Notes: generated by a model not told the origin, from the sequence alone. DNA of 33,918 bases from Candidatus Kaiserbacteria bacterium (GCA_024653575.1 JANLIJ010000109.1:1-33918), one strand, 5' to 3'. Positions 19,540 to 29,151 are shown, numbered from the stretch's first letter. Numbers and translations: made by a program.

Positions 19540-21899
19540 TGTCACATACACTTGTCATCGTTGAGTCACCCGCTAAAGCAAAGACGATTGAAAAATATCT
19601 CGGAAAAGATTTTACTGTGCGCGCCTCGGTAGGCCACGTGCGCGACCTCCCCAAGAGCAATAAAGACGCCGTCGATATTGAAGGTGGTTTTATTCCGAAA
19701 TACATTATTTCTCCTGGAAAAGAAAAGGTTATCGCAGAACTTAAGAAGGAAGCAAAGAAGGCAGACAATGTCTTCCTTGCAACTGACCCCGACCGCGAGG
19801 GTGAAGCGATAGCATGGCACGTCGCTGAGCTCATCAAAGACTCCAACAAAAACCTACAGCGCGTCGTCTTTCATGAAATTACCGAGCCTGCAGTGAAAGA
19901 AGCTATCGAACATCCACGCGCAATCGATATTAATCTCAAAGAAGCTCAGGAAGCGCGTCGCGTGCTCGATAGACTCGTGGGGTATGACCTCTCAGGGCTC
20001 ATTTGGAAGAAGGTGCGCTACGGCCTTTCAGCAGGACGAGTACAATCTCCTGCGGTGCGTATCATTATGGAGCGTGAGCGAGAAATTCGTGCATTCATTC
20101 CTGAGGCATACTTCGTACTCACTGCACACACAGAGACTGAGAAAAAGACTGACCTTCCACTTACCTGTGCAGTAGAGCCGAGAGAAAAGGACGAGGCGGA
20201 GCGAATTCTCAAAATCGGAAAGACACACCCATGGGCAATTACGAGCATTGCAAAGACGGAGCAGAAGCGCACTCCACGACCACCGTATACCACCTCAACA
20301 TTGCAACAGTCAGCATCAACGCGACTCGGTTTTTCACCATCACGTACTATGGGTGCTGCACAGAAGCTCTACGAGGCCGGCTTTATTACATACATGCGTA
20401 CCGACTCGACGAACATGAGCGACATCGCACAGAAGCAGATCATCGCACTCCTCCACAGTGATTTCGGAAAGGAGTATGTAACGCCGAGAAAATATAAAAC
20501 AAAAAGCAAGTCAGCACAGGAAGCTCACGAGGCCGTGCGCCCAAGTAATTTTGGCAAGAGAACTGCAGGAAGCACTGACGACCAGAAAAAGCTCTATGCG
20601 CTCATTTGGGAGCGTGCGGTTGCCTCACAGATGAGTGATGCAGTTGTTGAACGAACCAAAATAATTGCAAATGTATCGGGAAGTTCTGAGGAGATTCCAG
20701 ACTTTGTGACACACGGTTCGCGTGTACTTTTTGACGGATGGCTTCGCGTCGACACCCGTGCGCGTGGTGAAGATGTAGAAATACCAAAGCTCGCTGAAGG
20801 TGATTCGCTCACACTCAAAGAACTCATTGCTGAAGGAAAAGAGACGCAACCGCCAAGCAGATACACTGAAGCCGGGCTCATTAAAGAACTCGAAAAGCGT
20901 GGCATTGGACGTCCATCGACATACGCTTCAATCATGAACACGATTGTACAGCGCGGGTATGTTGAAAAGGTGGGAAAGACACTCATACCGACCGACACTG
21001 GTGACCTCGTTTCATCATTCCTCGAAGAACATTTCACCGAATACATCGGGGATGATTTTACGAGTGAGATGGAAAATGAGCTCGATGAAATAGCTCTTGG
21101 AAAGCGCACCTACTTGAAGACACTCAGTGATTTCTATACACCTTTCTTGAAAATGGTGCAGTCAAAAGAAGATATTGAAAAAATCAATAATCTTGGCGAA
21201 GGACCAAAAGAATTCCCTTGCCCGCTCTGTGGGAGTGATATGGTTATCAAGCTTGGCCGAGGAGGAAAATTCCTCTCCTGCAATACATATCCCGCATGTA
21301 TGGGGGCACGCATGCTTGATGGCTCACAGATTAAGGAAGATGAGCCACTTGGCATTCATCCTGAAACAGGTGAAGAGATATATCTCCTCAATGGAAAGTT
21401 TGGGCCATATGTACAGATTGGTAAGACCCCCGAGAAAGTTCGTGGGAAAAAAGCGCCAACACCAAAACGTGCGAGTGTTCCGAAGGGCAAGAGTGTGAGC
21501 GATGTGACGCTCGAAGACGCTGTGCACTACCTCATCCTTCCCCGTGAACTTGGTACTCATCCCGAGACTGGAGAGCTCATCATCGCAAATACCGGACGTT
21601 TCGGACCGTACATTGGTCATGCTGGTGACTTCCGTTCACTCAAGGGTGTGGATAATCCATACGAGATTACGTTTGAACGTGCCCTCGAAATCTTTAAGGA
21701 ACCAAAGAAGATGCGTGCAGGCGAAAAGCTCGTCCGTGAAGTTGGTCTTCATCCCAAGACAAAGAAGATGATCAAAGTTTTCGAATCAAAATCTGGAAGA
21801 TACTTCAAGCGAGGTTTCTCACGAATTTGGATACCCGATAACACTGATATTAAAACACTTACTGTGGAAGAGGCCGTTGCACTCATGAGTATTAAATAG
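19539..21899 (+). CDS. topA: DNA topoisomerase I
   Basis: MSHTLVIVESPAKAKTIEKYLG, TOPRIM, FITYMRTDS active site, C4 zinc finger CPLCGSDMVIKLGRGGKFLSCNTYPAC. Confidence 0.98.
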   Translation: MSHTLVIVESPAKAKTIEKYLGKDFTVRASVGHVRDLPKSNKDAVDIEGGFIPKYIISPGKEKVIAELKKEAKKADNVFLATDPDREGEAIAWHVAELIKDSNKNLQRVVFHEITEPAVKEAIEHPRAIDINLKEAQEARRVLDRLVGYDLSGLIWKKVRYGLSAGRVQSPAVRIIMEREREIRAFIPEAYFVLTAHTETEKKTDLPLTCAVEPREKDEAERILKIGKTHPWAITSIAKTEQKRTPRPPYTTSTLQQSASTRLGFSPSRTMGAAQKLYEAGFITYMRTDSTNMSDIAQKQIIALLHSDFGKEYVTPRKYKTKSKSAQEAHEAVRPSNFGKRTAGSTDDQKKLYALIWERAVASQMSDAVVERTKIIANVSGSSEEIPDFVTHGSRVLFDGWLRVDTRARGEDVEIPKLAEGDSLTLKELIAEGKETQPPSRYTEAGLIKELEKRGIGRPSTYASIMNTIVQRGYVEKVGKTLIPTDTGDLVSSFLEEHFTEYIGDDFTSEMENELDEIALGKRTYLKTLSDFYTPFLKMVQSKEDIEKINNLGEGPKEFPCPLCGSDMVIKLGRGGKFLSCNTYPACMGARMLDGSQIKEDEPLGIHPETGEEIYLLNGKFGPYVQIGKTPEKVRGKKAPTPKRASVPKGKSVSDVTLEDAVHYLILPRELGTHPETGELIIANTGRFGPYIGHAGDFRSLKGVDNPYEITFERALEIFKEPKKMRAGEKLVREVGLHPKTKKMIKVFESKSGRYFKRGFSRIWIPDNTDIKTLTVEEAVALMSIK

Positions 21900-21965
21900 T
21901 ACTTGGTACTTAGTACTTAGAGCCGTGCTCTTTGTTATCTTAGAATAGCGATGTAAAATGACACT

Positions 21966-23534
21966 ATGACAAGTGCTCAGGACATCATAGACCATCTCAG
22001 TGTTCCTTCAGCAGAAAACATTGATCTCATTAATCGTGCATACGAGTTTGCAAAAAAGGCACACGAGGGACAATTTCGATACTCAGGTGACCCCTACCTC
22101 GAACATCTCGCAATAGTGGCGAAAATGCTCGCAGAAATCGGCATGGGAGCACACACCGTCGCCACAGGATTGCTTCATGACACGATAGAAGATACTGACG
22201 TTACCCCCGAGGAACTTAAGAATGAATTTGGTGATGAGATTTTTTTCCTCGTGCAGGGTGTAACCAAACTTGGTTCGGTTCGCTACTACGGCAGTGACCG
22301 ACACAATGAGAGTCTCAGGAAACTCTTTGTCGCAACGAGTCAGGATATTCGTGTACTCATCATCAAGCTCATTGACCGTCTCCACAACATGCAGACGCTG
22401 GAGTTCGTACCCAAAGAAAAGCAACTTCGTATTGCGCGTGAGACACTTGAAATCTATGTTCCTGTCACCCATCGTCTCGGAATGGGTAAGATTCGTAAAG
22501 AGCTCGAAGACCTTGCCTTTCCCTATGTCTACCCCGATGAGTTCAAACACGTAATAGATATCACCAAACAACTCGCAAAAAATAGTGAGGCTGATTTGGA
22601 AAAGGCGCGTAAGGCAATGCAGAAACGACTCGCAGAGAGTGGTATTAGAGATTTCCACACCTCATGCAGGTCCAAGGGTAAATATAGCCTCTACCAGAAA
22701 CTCAAGCGCCGTGAGTGGGATATGGACAAGGTGCACGACTACCTCGCAATCCGTGTTGTTGTTCCTAGTATTGAACAATGCTATCAAGTACTCGGTATCG
22801 TGCACGAAATATGGCGACCACTTCCTCAGCGCGTGAAAGATTATATTGCCTTTCCAAAGCCAAATGGTTACCAATCACTCCACACGACAGTCATTACCCC
22901 AAACCGCACCATCCTCGAAGTGCAAATTCGTACCGAATCAATGCACCGTGAAGCTGAGTATGGAATCGCGTCCCACATCATATACAAAAATAAGCAACTC
23001 GGTCAGAAGGAATCCGCATCCCAGACAAAATCATGGTTTGCGTCGCTCGTTCCAGCACTCTTTCGGCCTTTCATATGGAAAAATTCTCCGACACGAGAGC
23101 CTAAAAAGGAGGTGCTTCTCGGAAAGGATCATAAGTTAAAAATTCCAAAGTGGATACAGGAAATTGCTGATGCCCACAAGTCGGATGATGGCGACCTAGA
23201 ATTCTTTGACGGACGACGCGACGATTTCTTCTCGTATCGAATATTTGTCTTCACCCCCGAAGGAGACGTCATCGACCTCCCTGTGGGAGCTTCGCCTATT
23301 GATTTTGCCTACGCAATTCATTCAGACATTGGTGACCATACCGCAGGTGCAAAGGTGAACAATAAACTCGTTGAACTCAACACCGCACTCAAAAATGGCG
23401 ACATCGTTGAAATTATTATTGGAAAATCAAACCGACCGACTCGAAAGTGGCTCGATTACACAAAGACATCACTCGCACGCAGAAAAATCCGTGCAGTACT
23501 CACCTCACAGGAAGCTACAATGAGAAATTCTTAA
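21966..23534 (+). CDS. RelA/SpoT (p)ppGpp synthetase/hydrolase, lacking a C-terminal ACT domain
   Basis: HD motif LLHDTIEDT, synthetase KDYIAFPKPNGYQSLHTTVI, TGS domain; ends shortly after TGS. Confidence 0.93.
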   Translation: MTSAQDIIDHLSVPSAENIDLINRAYEFAKKAHEGQFRYSGDPYLEHLAIVAKMLAEIGMGAHTVATGLLHDTIEDTDVTPEELKNEFGDEIFFLVQGVTKLGSVRYYGSDRHNESLRKLFVATSQDIRVLIIKLIDRLHNMQTLEFVPKEKQLRIARETLEIYVPVTHRLGMGKIRKELEDLAFPYVYPDEFKHVIDITKQLAKNSEADLEKARKAMQKRLAESGIRDFHTSCRSKGKYSLYQKLKRREWDMDKVHDYLAIRVVVPSIEQCYQVLGIVHEIWRPLPQRVKDYIAFPKPNGYQSLHTTVITPNRTILEVQIRTESMHREAEYGIASHIIYKNKQLGQKESASQTKSWFASLVPALFRPFIWKNSPTREPKKEVLLGKDHKLKIPKWIQEIADAHKSDDGDLEFFDGRRDDFFSYRIFVFTPEGDVIDLPVGASPIDFAYAIHSDIGDHTAGAKVNNKLVELNTALKNGDIVEIIIGKSNRPTRKWLDYTKTSLARRKIRAVLTSQEATMRNS

Positions 23535-24714
23535 TTGAGTAAAGATCGGCTTCATCACTCTTCTCAGGCTCCGGTGCTGGAGCCACCACTGGTTCAACGA
23601 TTGGTTGTTCAGACTGCACCTGTGCAACTTTTTCTAACACATCCACGACTGTCTCATGTTCATCGTATTCTTCATGAACTTCCTGCTCAGTGAGGGTGAC
23701 CTCGGGCACATCGAGGGAATCATGCTTTGTAAAATGCTCTTCATCAGTAGGCGATACGAATTCGTCAACTACGACTGGAACTCCAATACTTTCAGCAACA
23801 ACATTTTGTTGTGGTACTTGCTCAAGCGGTATCGAGGCCTCAAGGTGGGCGAGGAGCTTTGTTGCAGTTCCACCGTATACAGAAGACTCAGCCTTATGAA
23901 TGATGTCGAGCACTTTGCGAAGGTCTTCTGATGCAAAGTAATCGATAGTGAGCTTCCCACCGAAATCAGTCTTTTGGATTTGTACCCTCGTGCCAAATGT
24001 CTCAGTGAACTGACGTTCAATTTCAATAAGTTCAGGGTCCGAATCTTGCCAATTCTTCTTTCGTACTTTATCCGTCGCAATCTTTCGTGAGATGCGCTCA
24101 ACTTCACGAACTGAAAGTTTCTTTATGAGAATTTCACGAAACACGACATCCTGCTCTGTCGGCCTGTCATTGAGCATGAGGAGTGTTCGTGCGTGCCCGT
24201 CAGAGATATCGCCACCGCGAAGTGCATTGAGGATTGCTTCAGGGAGTGCGAGCAAACGAATCGAGTTTGATACGTATTCACGACTCCTTCCAACCTTTTG
24301 AGCCACCTGCAAATGTGAGAGGCCGAATTGCTCTGCAAGCTGTTTGAATGCCTGTGCTCTATCGACAGCATTGAGATCCTCGCGTTGAAGGTTTTCGATG
24401 ATGGCAAGCTCAAGCTTCATGAGCTCTGTCTCCTCACCGGAACGGATGATAACGGGGACTTGTATGAGCCCAGCAAGTTTTGAAGCTCTGAGGCGCCGTT
24501 CACCTGCAATCAGTTCATACTCTGTGGTGAAAGCACCATTCTCACCAATAATCTCGCGTCGTGTCGCCACAAGTGGTTGCAGTACACCATACATGCGGAT
24601 TGATTCGGCAAGCTCTTGGAGCTTTGACTGGTCGAATTCACGCCGTGGTTGAAACGGATTCGGGACAATTTTTTCTGTCTCAATCCAAAAAATCGAGTTA
24701 CTTTCGTACGCCAT
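23515..24714 (-). CDS. parB: ParB/Spo0J-family partition protein
   Basis: PNPFQPRREFDQSKLQELAESI, LIAGERRLRASKLAGL, helix-turn-helix LSHLQVAQKVGRSREYVSNSIRLL. Confidence 0.92.
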   Translation of the reverse strand: MAYESNSIFWIETEKIVPNPFQPRREFDQSKLQELAESIRMYGVLQPLVATRREIIGENGAFTTEYELIAGERRLRASKLAGLIQVPVIIRSGEETELMKLELAIIENLQREDLNAVDRAQAFKQLAEQFGLSHLQVAQKVGRSREYVSNSIRLLALPEAILNALRGGDISDGHARTLLMLNDRPTEQDVVFREILIKKLSVREVERISRKIATDKVRKKNWQDSDPELIEIERQFTETFGTRVQIQKTDFGGKLTIDYFASEDLRKVLDIIHKAESSVYGGTATKLLAHLEASIPLEQVPQQNVVAESIGVPVVVDEFVSPTDEEHFTKHDSLDVPEVTLTEQEVHEEYDEHETVVDVLEKVAQVQSEQPIVEPVVAPAPEPEKSDEADLYSIKNFSL

Positions 24715-24860
24715 GGTGGATATTGTATCACATTGATTATTTCCTCCTTACAGGAGCTATACACCTTTCGCAAAAACTGCTCAAGGTCTTGCGAAGCTCC
24801 AAGTATTCGCTTCTCACCCCGTGTATAATTTGATACACTCACATAGTTCATTCCCAAAGT

Positions 24861-24942
24861 GCTGGGATGGCGGAATTGGTATACGCTCACGACTCAAAAT
24901 CGTGTGTCGCAAGACTTGAGGGTTCAAGTCCCTCTCCCAGCA
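24861..24942 (+). tRNA. tRNA-Leu (anticodon CAA)
   Basis: Acceptor GCTGGGA/TCCCAGC, anticodon loop CTCAAAA, class II variable arm, T-arm GGGTTCAAGTCCC; CCA not encoded. Confidence 0.93.
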
Positions 24943-24965
24943 CTTTGTGAAGGAAAATAAAAACA

Positions 24966-24993
24966 AAAAACCCGTCGTGAAGTACGGGTTTTT
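24966..24993. terminator. Intrinsic-terminator-like hairpin after tRNA-Leu
   Basis: AAAAACCCGT...ACGGGTTTTT. Confidence 0.75.
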
Positions 24994-25008
24994 CGTACTA
25001 CGACGGAT

Positions 25009-25707
25009 TCACCTCCTCGTGAACATGTTATACGCGAGTGCAGACTTCCTCTCCCTGAGCCATGCGCCGACTGACTCATCGCCGACCGCGATTTCAATCT
25101 TGGTCGCCCAATCGAGGTCGCCCCTCCTATAGCGAAACAGGTGGTTGCCGAGAAGAGAGATATCAAATTTACCCTCGTTCTGTTCAGCCATTTTCCCGAA
25201 TACAAAATGCGGGCGATTTACACCTCTGCGATACCGAGGCTTAAGGTTGTTCTCCCACAAGACCGGTGCAAGGACTTTGCTCGGAGTAATGAACGTGAAT
25301 TTACTACCCTGCGCATGCAGTGGATGGTGCTCTTCACGGATTTCTTCAATCGTGTCGCCAGTGAGACGCGCGACCGAGACCCAACGCACGGTCTCAGACC
25401 TCATCCCAGACCCGTGCGCAAAGCTATGAAAGCCATTCGGAACCGTCGTAAGAAATTCCTGGTACTTGAGGATGAGCTCACCCACGTGACCCTGTATTGC
25501 AGGCGCGAGTACGCTTCGTGTGAGCCTCCTTTGAAGCCCGTTGCCCAGCCCTTCGGTACGTTTTTCTGCAGAATCCCAGACATACTTCAACGCGAGTACA
25601 TCTGGGCTGTTTGCGGTTATGATCACAGTGCACCTCCGTATATTGGTTTGAGAACATGACCAAACTTCTTCCAAACAAAAGACTACTCTATCCAGATATA
25701 ATTGCAA
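25009..25707 (-). CDS. Hypothetical protein
   Basis: 232-aa ORF, no family recognised; start uncertain. Confidence 0.5.
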   Translation of the reverse strand: MQLYLDRVVFCLEEVWSCSQTNIRRCTVIITANSPDVLALKYVWDSAEKRTEGLGNGLQRRLTRSVLAPAIQGHVGELILKYQEFLTTVPNGFHSFAHGSGMRSETVRWVSVARLTGDTIEEIREEHHPLHAQGSKFTFITPSKVLAPVLWENNLKPRYRRGVNRPHFVFGKMAEQNEGKFDISLLGNHLFRYRRGDLDWATKIEIAVGDESVGAWLRERKSALAYNMFTRR

Positions 25708-25725
25708 ATATGCGCTAAGGTGATT

Positions 25726-25754
25726 TTGATTAGGTTCATATTCTGTGATATAAT
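25726..25754 (+). promoter_or_regulatory. Sigma70-like promoter for hicBA
   Basis: TTGATT (25726-25731), 17 nt, TATAAT (25749-25754). Confidence 0.75.
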
Positions 25755-25760
25755 ATTTAA

Positions 25761-25988
25761 ATGAAAAATATTATTCAGTTTCAAATCTCTAAAGGTGATG
25801 AATATTATGTTGCAGAAGGTGTTAATGTCGCTGTAGTTACACAAGGAAAAACACTTGATGAACTTACGGTAAATATTCGCGAGGCTGTACAGGCTCACCT
25901 TGAAGGTGAGAACCTAGAAGAGCTCGGCCTCGGTCAATCTCCATCGGTGTTGGTGAACTTCGAATTACCACAACTTGCTCATGCCTAG
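25761..25988 (+). CDS. HicB-like antitoxin
   Basis: YYVAEGVNVAVVTQGKTLDELTVNIREAVQAHLEG, typical of HicB/UPF0150. Confidence 0.8.
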   Translation: MKNIIQFQISKGDEYYVAEGVNVAVVTQGKTLDELTVNIREAVQAHLEGENLEELGLGQSPSVLVNFELPQLAHA

Positions 25989-26223
25989 ACTAAAAGTTCT
26001 CTCGGCAAAAGAAGTTATTGGTATCTTAGAAAATCAGGGTTTTAGTGTTGCTAGTCAAAAAGGAAGTCACATTAAATTAAGGAGAAATACTTCTTACGGC
26101 ACAGAAATACTCACAATACCAAACCACAAAGAAATTGATCGTGGTACCCTGAAAGCGATTTTTAATCAGACACTCAAATTCATACCAGAAGATGTACTGA
26201 GAAACTCTTTTTATACTGATTAG
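25981..26223 (+). CDS. HicA-like mRNA interferase toxin
   Basis: LSAKEVIGILENQGFSVASQKGSHIKLRR...TIPNHKEIDRGTLKAI; overlaps hicB by 8 nt. Confidence 0.88.
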   Translation: MPRLKVLSAKEVIGILENQGFSVASQKGSHIKLRRNTSYGTEILTIPNHKEIDRGTLKAIFNQTLKFIPEDVLRNSFYTD

Positions 26224-26232
26224 ATTCGTTCA

Positions 26233-27135
26233 ATGACTGGCACCCACAAATCAAAAGTCCTCGTCATTGTGGGACCAACTGCATCGGGAAAGACTTCCCT
26301 TTCTATTGAACTTGGGAAGAGATTTAATGGCGAGATTATTTCTGCTGATTCACGGCAAGTATATAGAGGACTTGATATTGGTACAGGAAAGGTGACGCGG
26401 GCAGAGATGCAAGGAATTCACCACCACCTCCTCGATGTCGCAGAGCCTCAAAATGTGTATACCGTCGCGGACTACGTCCGCGACGGTCGCATCGCTATTG
26501 ACAGCATCCTCTCACGAGAGAAGCTCCCCATTATCGTCGGTGGTACCTTTTTCTATATAAACGCACTTCTCGGAGCAGTCTCCACACCTGAAGTTCCACC
26601 AAATGTGAAATTGCGAGAGGAACTTGAAAAGTATTCAAACGAAGAGCTTTTTGAAATACTTAAAGAGAAGGATAATGCACGGGCAGAGACCATTGACCCA
26701 AGTAACCAGAGAAGGTTAATTCGAGCAATTGAAATCGCCTCTGCACTCGGAGCAGTTCCCAAGACACGTGCTGTAGAGCTCTATAATGCCCTTGCAATAG
26801 GCATTCATATCGAGAAGGAGGATTTACTTAAAAATATACATACGCGCCTTGTAGAACGAATTACGGCGGGAATGATTGATGAGGTTGTCACACTCCACAA
26901 GAATGGCCTTTCCTATGAACGGATGACTGAACTCGGAATTGAATACCAACACATCTCAAGATATCTTCAAAATAAAATTACCAAAGATGAGATGTGCTCA
27001 CTCATTGAAACAAAAAGTCGGCAGTACGCTAAGCGACAGATGACGTGGCTGAAGCGAGACAAGGTAATTCAATGGGTAAGGAAAGATGAGTCTGAGAAGA
27101 TTGAAGGGTTGGTGAATGGATTCCTAATCAATTAG
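26233..27135 (+). CDS. miaA: tRNA dimethylallyltransferase
   Basis: VIVGPTASGKTSLSIELGKRFNGEIISADSRQVYRGLDIGTGK. Confidence 0.96.
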   Translation: MTGTHKSKVLVIVGPTASGKTSLSIELGKRFNGEIISADSRQVYRGLDIGTGKVTRAEMQGIHHHLLDVAEPQNVYTVADYVRDGRIAIDSILSREKLPIIVGGTFFYINALLGAVSTPEVPPNVKLREELEKYSNEELFEILKEKDNARAETIDPSNQRRLIRAIEIASALGAVPKTRAVELYNALAIGIHIEKEDLLKNIHTRLVERITAGMIDEVVTLHKNGLSYERMTELGIEYQHISRYLQNKITKDEMCSLIETKSRQYAKRQMTWLKRDKVIQWVRKDESEKIEGLVNGFLIN

Positions 27136-27215
27136 CACAATGGTGGTTTAAAACCCATTTTGTTTCGAAATCTATATCATCCATGTGATAATAAAGCACC
27201 TCAATTTCCCATCTC

Positions 27216-28703
27216 ATGTATACCACCTTAAAACAATACTTTGGCTACGACGAATTTCGCCCGCTACAAAAGGAGATTATCGAGCGAGTGATGGATAAAA
27301 AGGATTGTTTAGTGCTTATGCCAACAGGCGGAGGTAAATCACTCTGTTTCCAATTGCCCGCGTTACTGCAATTGGGTACTACCATTGTCATTTCTCCGCT
27401 TATCTCGCTCATGAAAGATCAGGTAGATGCTCTGCTTGGAAATGGTATAAGCTCAGCCTTCATCAATAGCTCACTCCGCCAAGACGAAATCACTGAAGTG
27501 ATAGAAAAAGTAAAGAGTGGCTCACTCAAAATCCTATACATAACACCCGAACGACTTGCGCTTCCACAATTTGAAGCAATTCTACACACACTTCCGGTGA
27601 GCCTGTTCGCTATTGACGAAGCTCACTGTATCTCAGAATGGGGACATGACTTCCGACCCGACTACCGTAACCTCAAGTCACTTCGACAAAAATTTCCTTC
27701 TATCCCCATCATTGCACTGACCGCTACCGCTACCGAAAAAGTTCGAGCGGATATCGTCAACCAACTCGCACTTCCCTCTCCTCATATTTTCACTTCAAGT
27801 TTTAATCGACAAAACTTAAGCTATGAGGTTTTGCAAAAAAAGGATTCATTCTCCACAATTCTTTCGCTTGTGTCTTTGTATAAAGGAGAAAGTATTATCA
27901 TCTACTGTTTCTCACGCAAAGACACCGAAACGATTGCTGAGAAATTAAACAAACAAGGATACAAGGCTGGCACATACCACGCAGGCCTGAGTTCCGACAC
28001 ACGCAGAGACAATCAAGAACGTTTTATCCGTGATGATATCCAGATTATGGTAGCTACCATTGCCTTTGGCATGGGCATCGATAAACCTGATGTACGTTTG
28101 GTCATCCACCACAGTCTCCCCAAATCAATTGAAGGATACTATCAAGAAACGGGGCGCGCAGGACGAGACGGACTCCCCGCACGCTGTGTACTCCTGTTCT
28201 CTCTTGCAGACAAATTCAAGCATGACTATTTCAACAACCAAATTGCAGATCCGGAGGAAAAACAGCAGGTGCAATACAACCTGGAGCAATCGGTGCAGTA
28301 TGGGAAACTGAGCAGTTGTCGCAGAAAATTTTTGCTTAAGTATTTTAATGAAGAATACAAAGAACAAAATTGTGGAAACTGTGACCGCTGTGTTTTTCCT
28401 ACTCCACTCATAATTCAAAAACCTAAGAAGGTTATACAAAAATCAGTCGCGTCGTTCGTAACAGATACCAACTACGACGTTTCACTATTTGAGGCACTGC
28501 GGAAAATCCGGACAAGCGAAGCGACACGACTCAGAATCCCTCCGTACATCGTCTTTGGTGACAAAGCACTTCATGAGATGGCTCTTCATAAACCAAAAAC
28601 AGCTACGGCATTCCTCAACATCAACGGCGTTGGTGAGAAAAAATTAACACAATTTGGAGAGATTTTCATGGAGGCTATACGGAAGTTTGAGGGTGGGGAA
28701 TGA
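27216..28703 (+). CDS. recQ: ATP-dependent DNA helicase RecQ (short) with C-terminal HRDC-like region
   Basis: LMPTGGGKSLCFQLPALL, DEAHCISEWGHDFRPDYRNL, QETGRAGRDGLPA, Cys cluster CRRKFLLKYFNEEYKEQNCGNCDRC. Confidence 0.95.
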   Translation: MYTTLKQYFGYDEFRPLQKEIIERVMDKKDCLVLMPTGGGKSLCFQLPALLQLGTTIVISPLISLMKDQVDALLGNGISSAFINSSLRQDEITEVIEKVKSGSLKILYITPERLALPQFEAILHTLPVSLFAIDEAHCISEWGHDFRPDYRNLKSLRQKFPSIPIIALTATATEKVRADIVNQLALPSPHIFTSSFNRQNLSYEVLQKKDSFSTILSLVSLYKGESIIIYCFSRKDTETIAEKLNKQGYKAGTYHAGLSSDTRRDNQERFIRDDIQIMVATIAFGMGIDKPDVRLVIHHSLPKSIEGYYQETGRAGRDGLPARCVLLFSLADKFKHDYFNNQIADPEEKQQVQYNLEQSVQYGKLSSCRRKFLLKYFNEEYKEQNCGNCDRCVFPTPLIIQKPKKVIQKSVASFVTDTNYDVSLFEALRKIRTSEATRLRIPPYIVFGDKALHEMALHKPKTATAFLNINGVGEKKLTQFGEIFMEAIRKFEGGE

Positions 28704-28843
28704 TTATGGAGGCCGGACCTCAGGAAAGACGTGTTGGTGTTTTCATTTTGCGGGGTCAAGTTTCTAACTCGCTACGCTCGTAAGAACTTCCTCCCCGGAC
28801 TCGCCCTTTTTGCTCCTTGCGGTCGCAAAACATGGCTCCGTCT

Positions 28844-28932
28844 CTCGCAGAGGTACGCGAGCAAAGCAGTTTGCTCGCTACACGAAAAAGACCTGCATAT
28901 TCATGCAGGTCTTTTTCGTGTACCTCTGCGAG
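28844..28932. repeat. Three-way-junction palindrome abutting the tRNA-Trp 3' end
   Basis: Outer stem CTCGCAGAGGTAC/GTACCTCTGCGAG encloses GCGAGCAAA-GCAG-TTTGCTCGC and ACACGAAAAAGACCTGCAT-ATTC-ATGCAGGTCTTTTTCGTGT. Confidence 0.85.
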
Positions 28933-28999
28933 CCCACGAGGATTCGAACCTCGGTCGCTGGTTTTGGAGACCAGAATTCTACCACTGAACTATAGGCCC
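28929..28999 (-). tRNA. tRNA-Trp (anticodon CCA)
   Basis: GGGCCTATAGTTCAGTGGTAGAATTCTGGTCTCCAAAACCAGCGACCGAGGTTCGAATCCTCGTGGGCTC; anticodon loop CTCCAAA. Confidence 0.92.
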
Positions 29000-29039
29000 T
29001 TGTATGTACTATTGAACTTCTCTAGTTTACACCAGCTTT

Positions 29040-29151
29040 AGACCAGAATTCTCCTTCCAAACAACACGAGAGAAATGGAAGTTCACTTACATTTCCGAGC
29101 GAGTGCAGGAAGCAAGAAATCTCTGATTTCTTCCCACTGAACTATAGGCCC
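29040..29151 (-). pseudogene. Interrupted partial copy of tRNA-Trp (5' half split in the D-loop)
   Basis: Exact 18-nt repeat CCACTGAACTATAGGCCC (29134-29151 = 28982-28999) and 13-nt repeat AGACCAGAATTCT (29040-29052 = 28968-28980), separated by an 81-nt hairpin-rich insert. Confidence 0.75.

Noticed and set aside
24449-24455. TAACGGG inside parB as another copy of the leader arm
   Set aside because: Short match inside coding sequence, no partner arm nearby and no start codon
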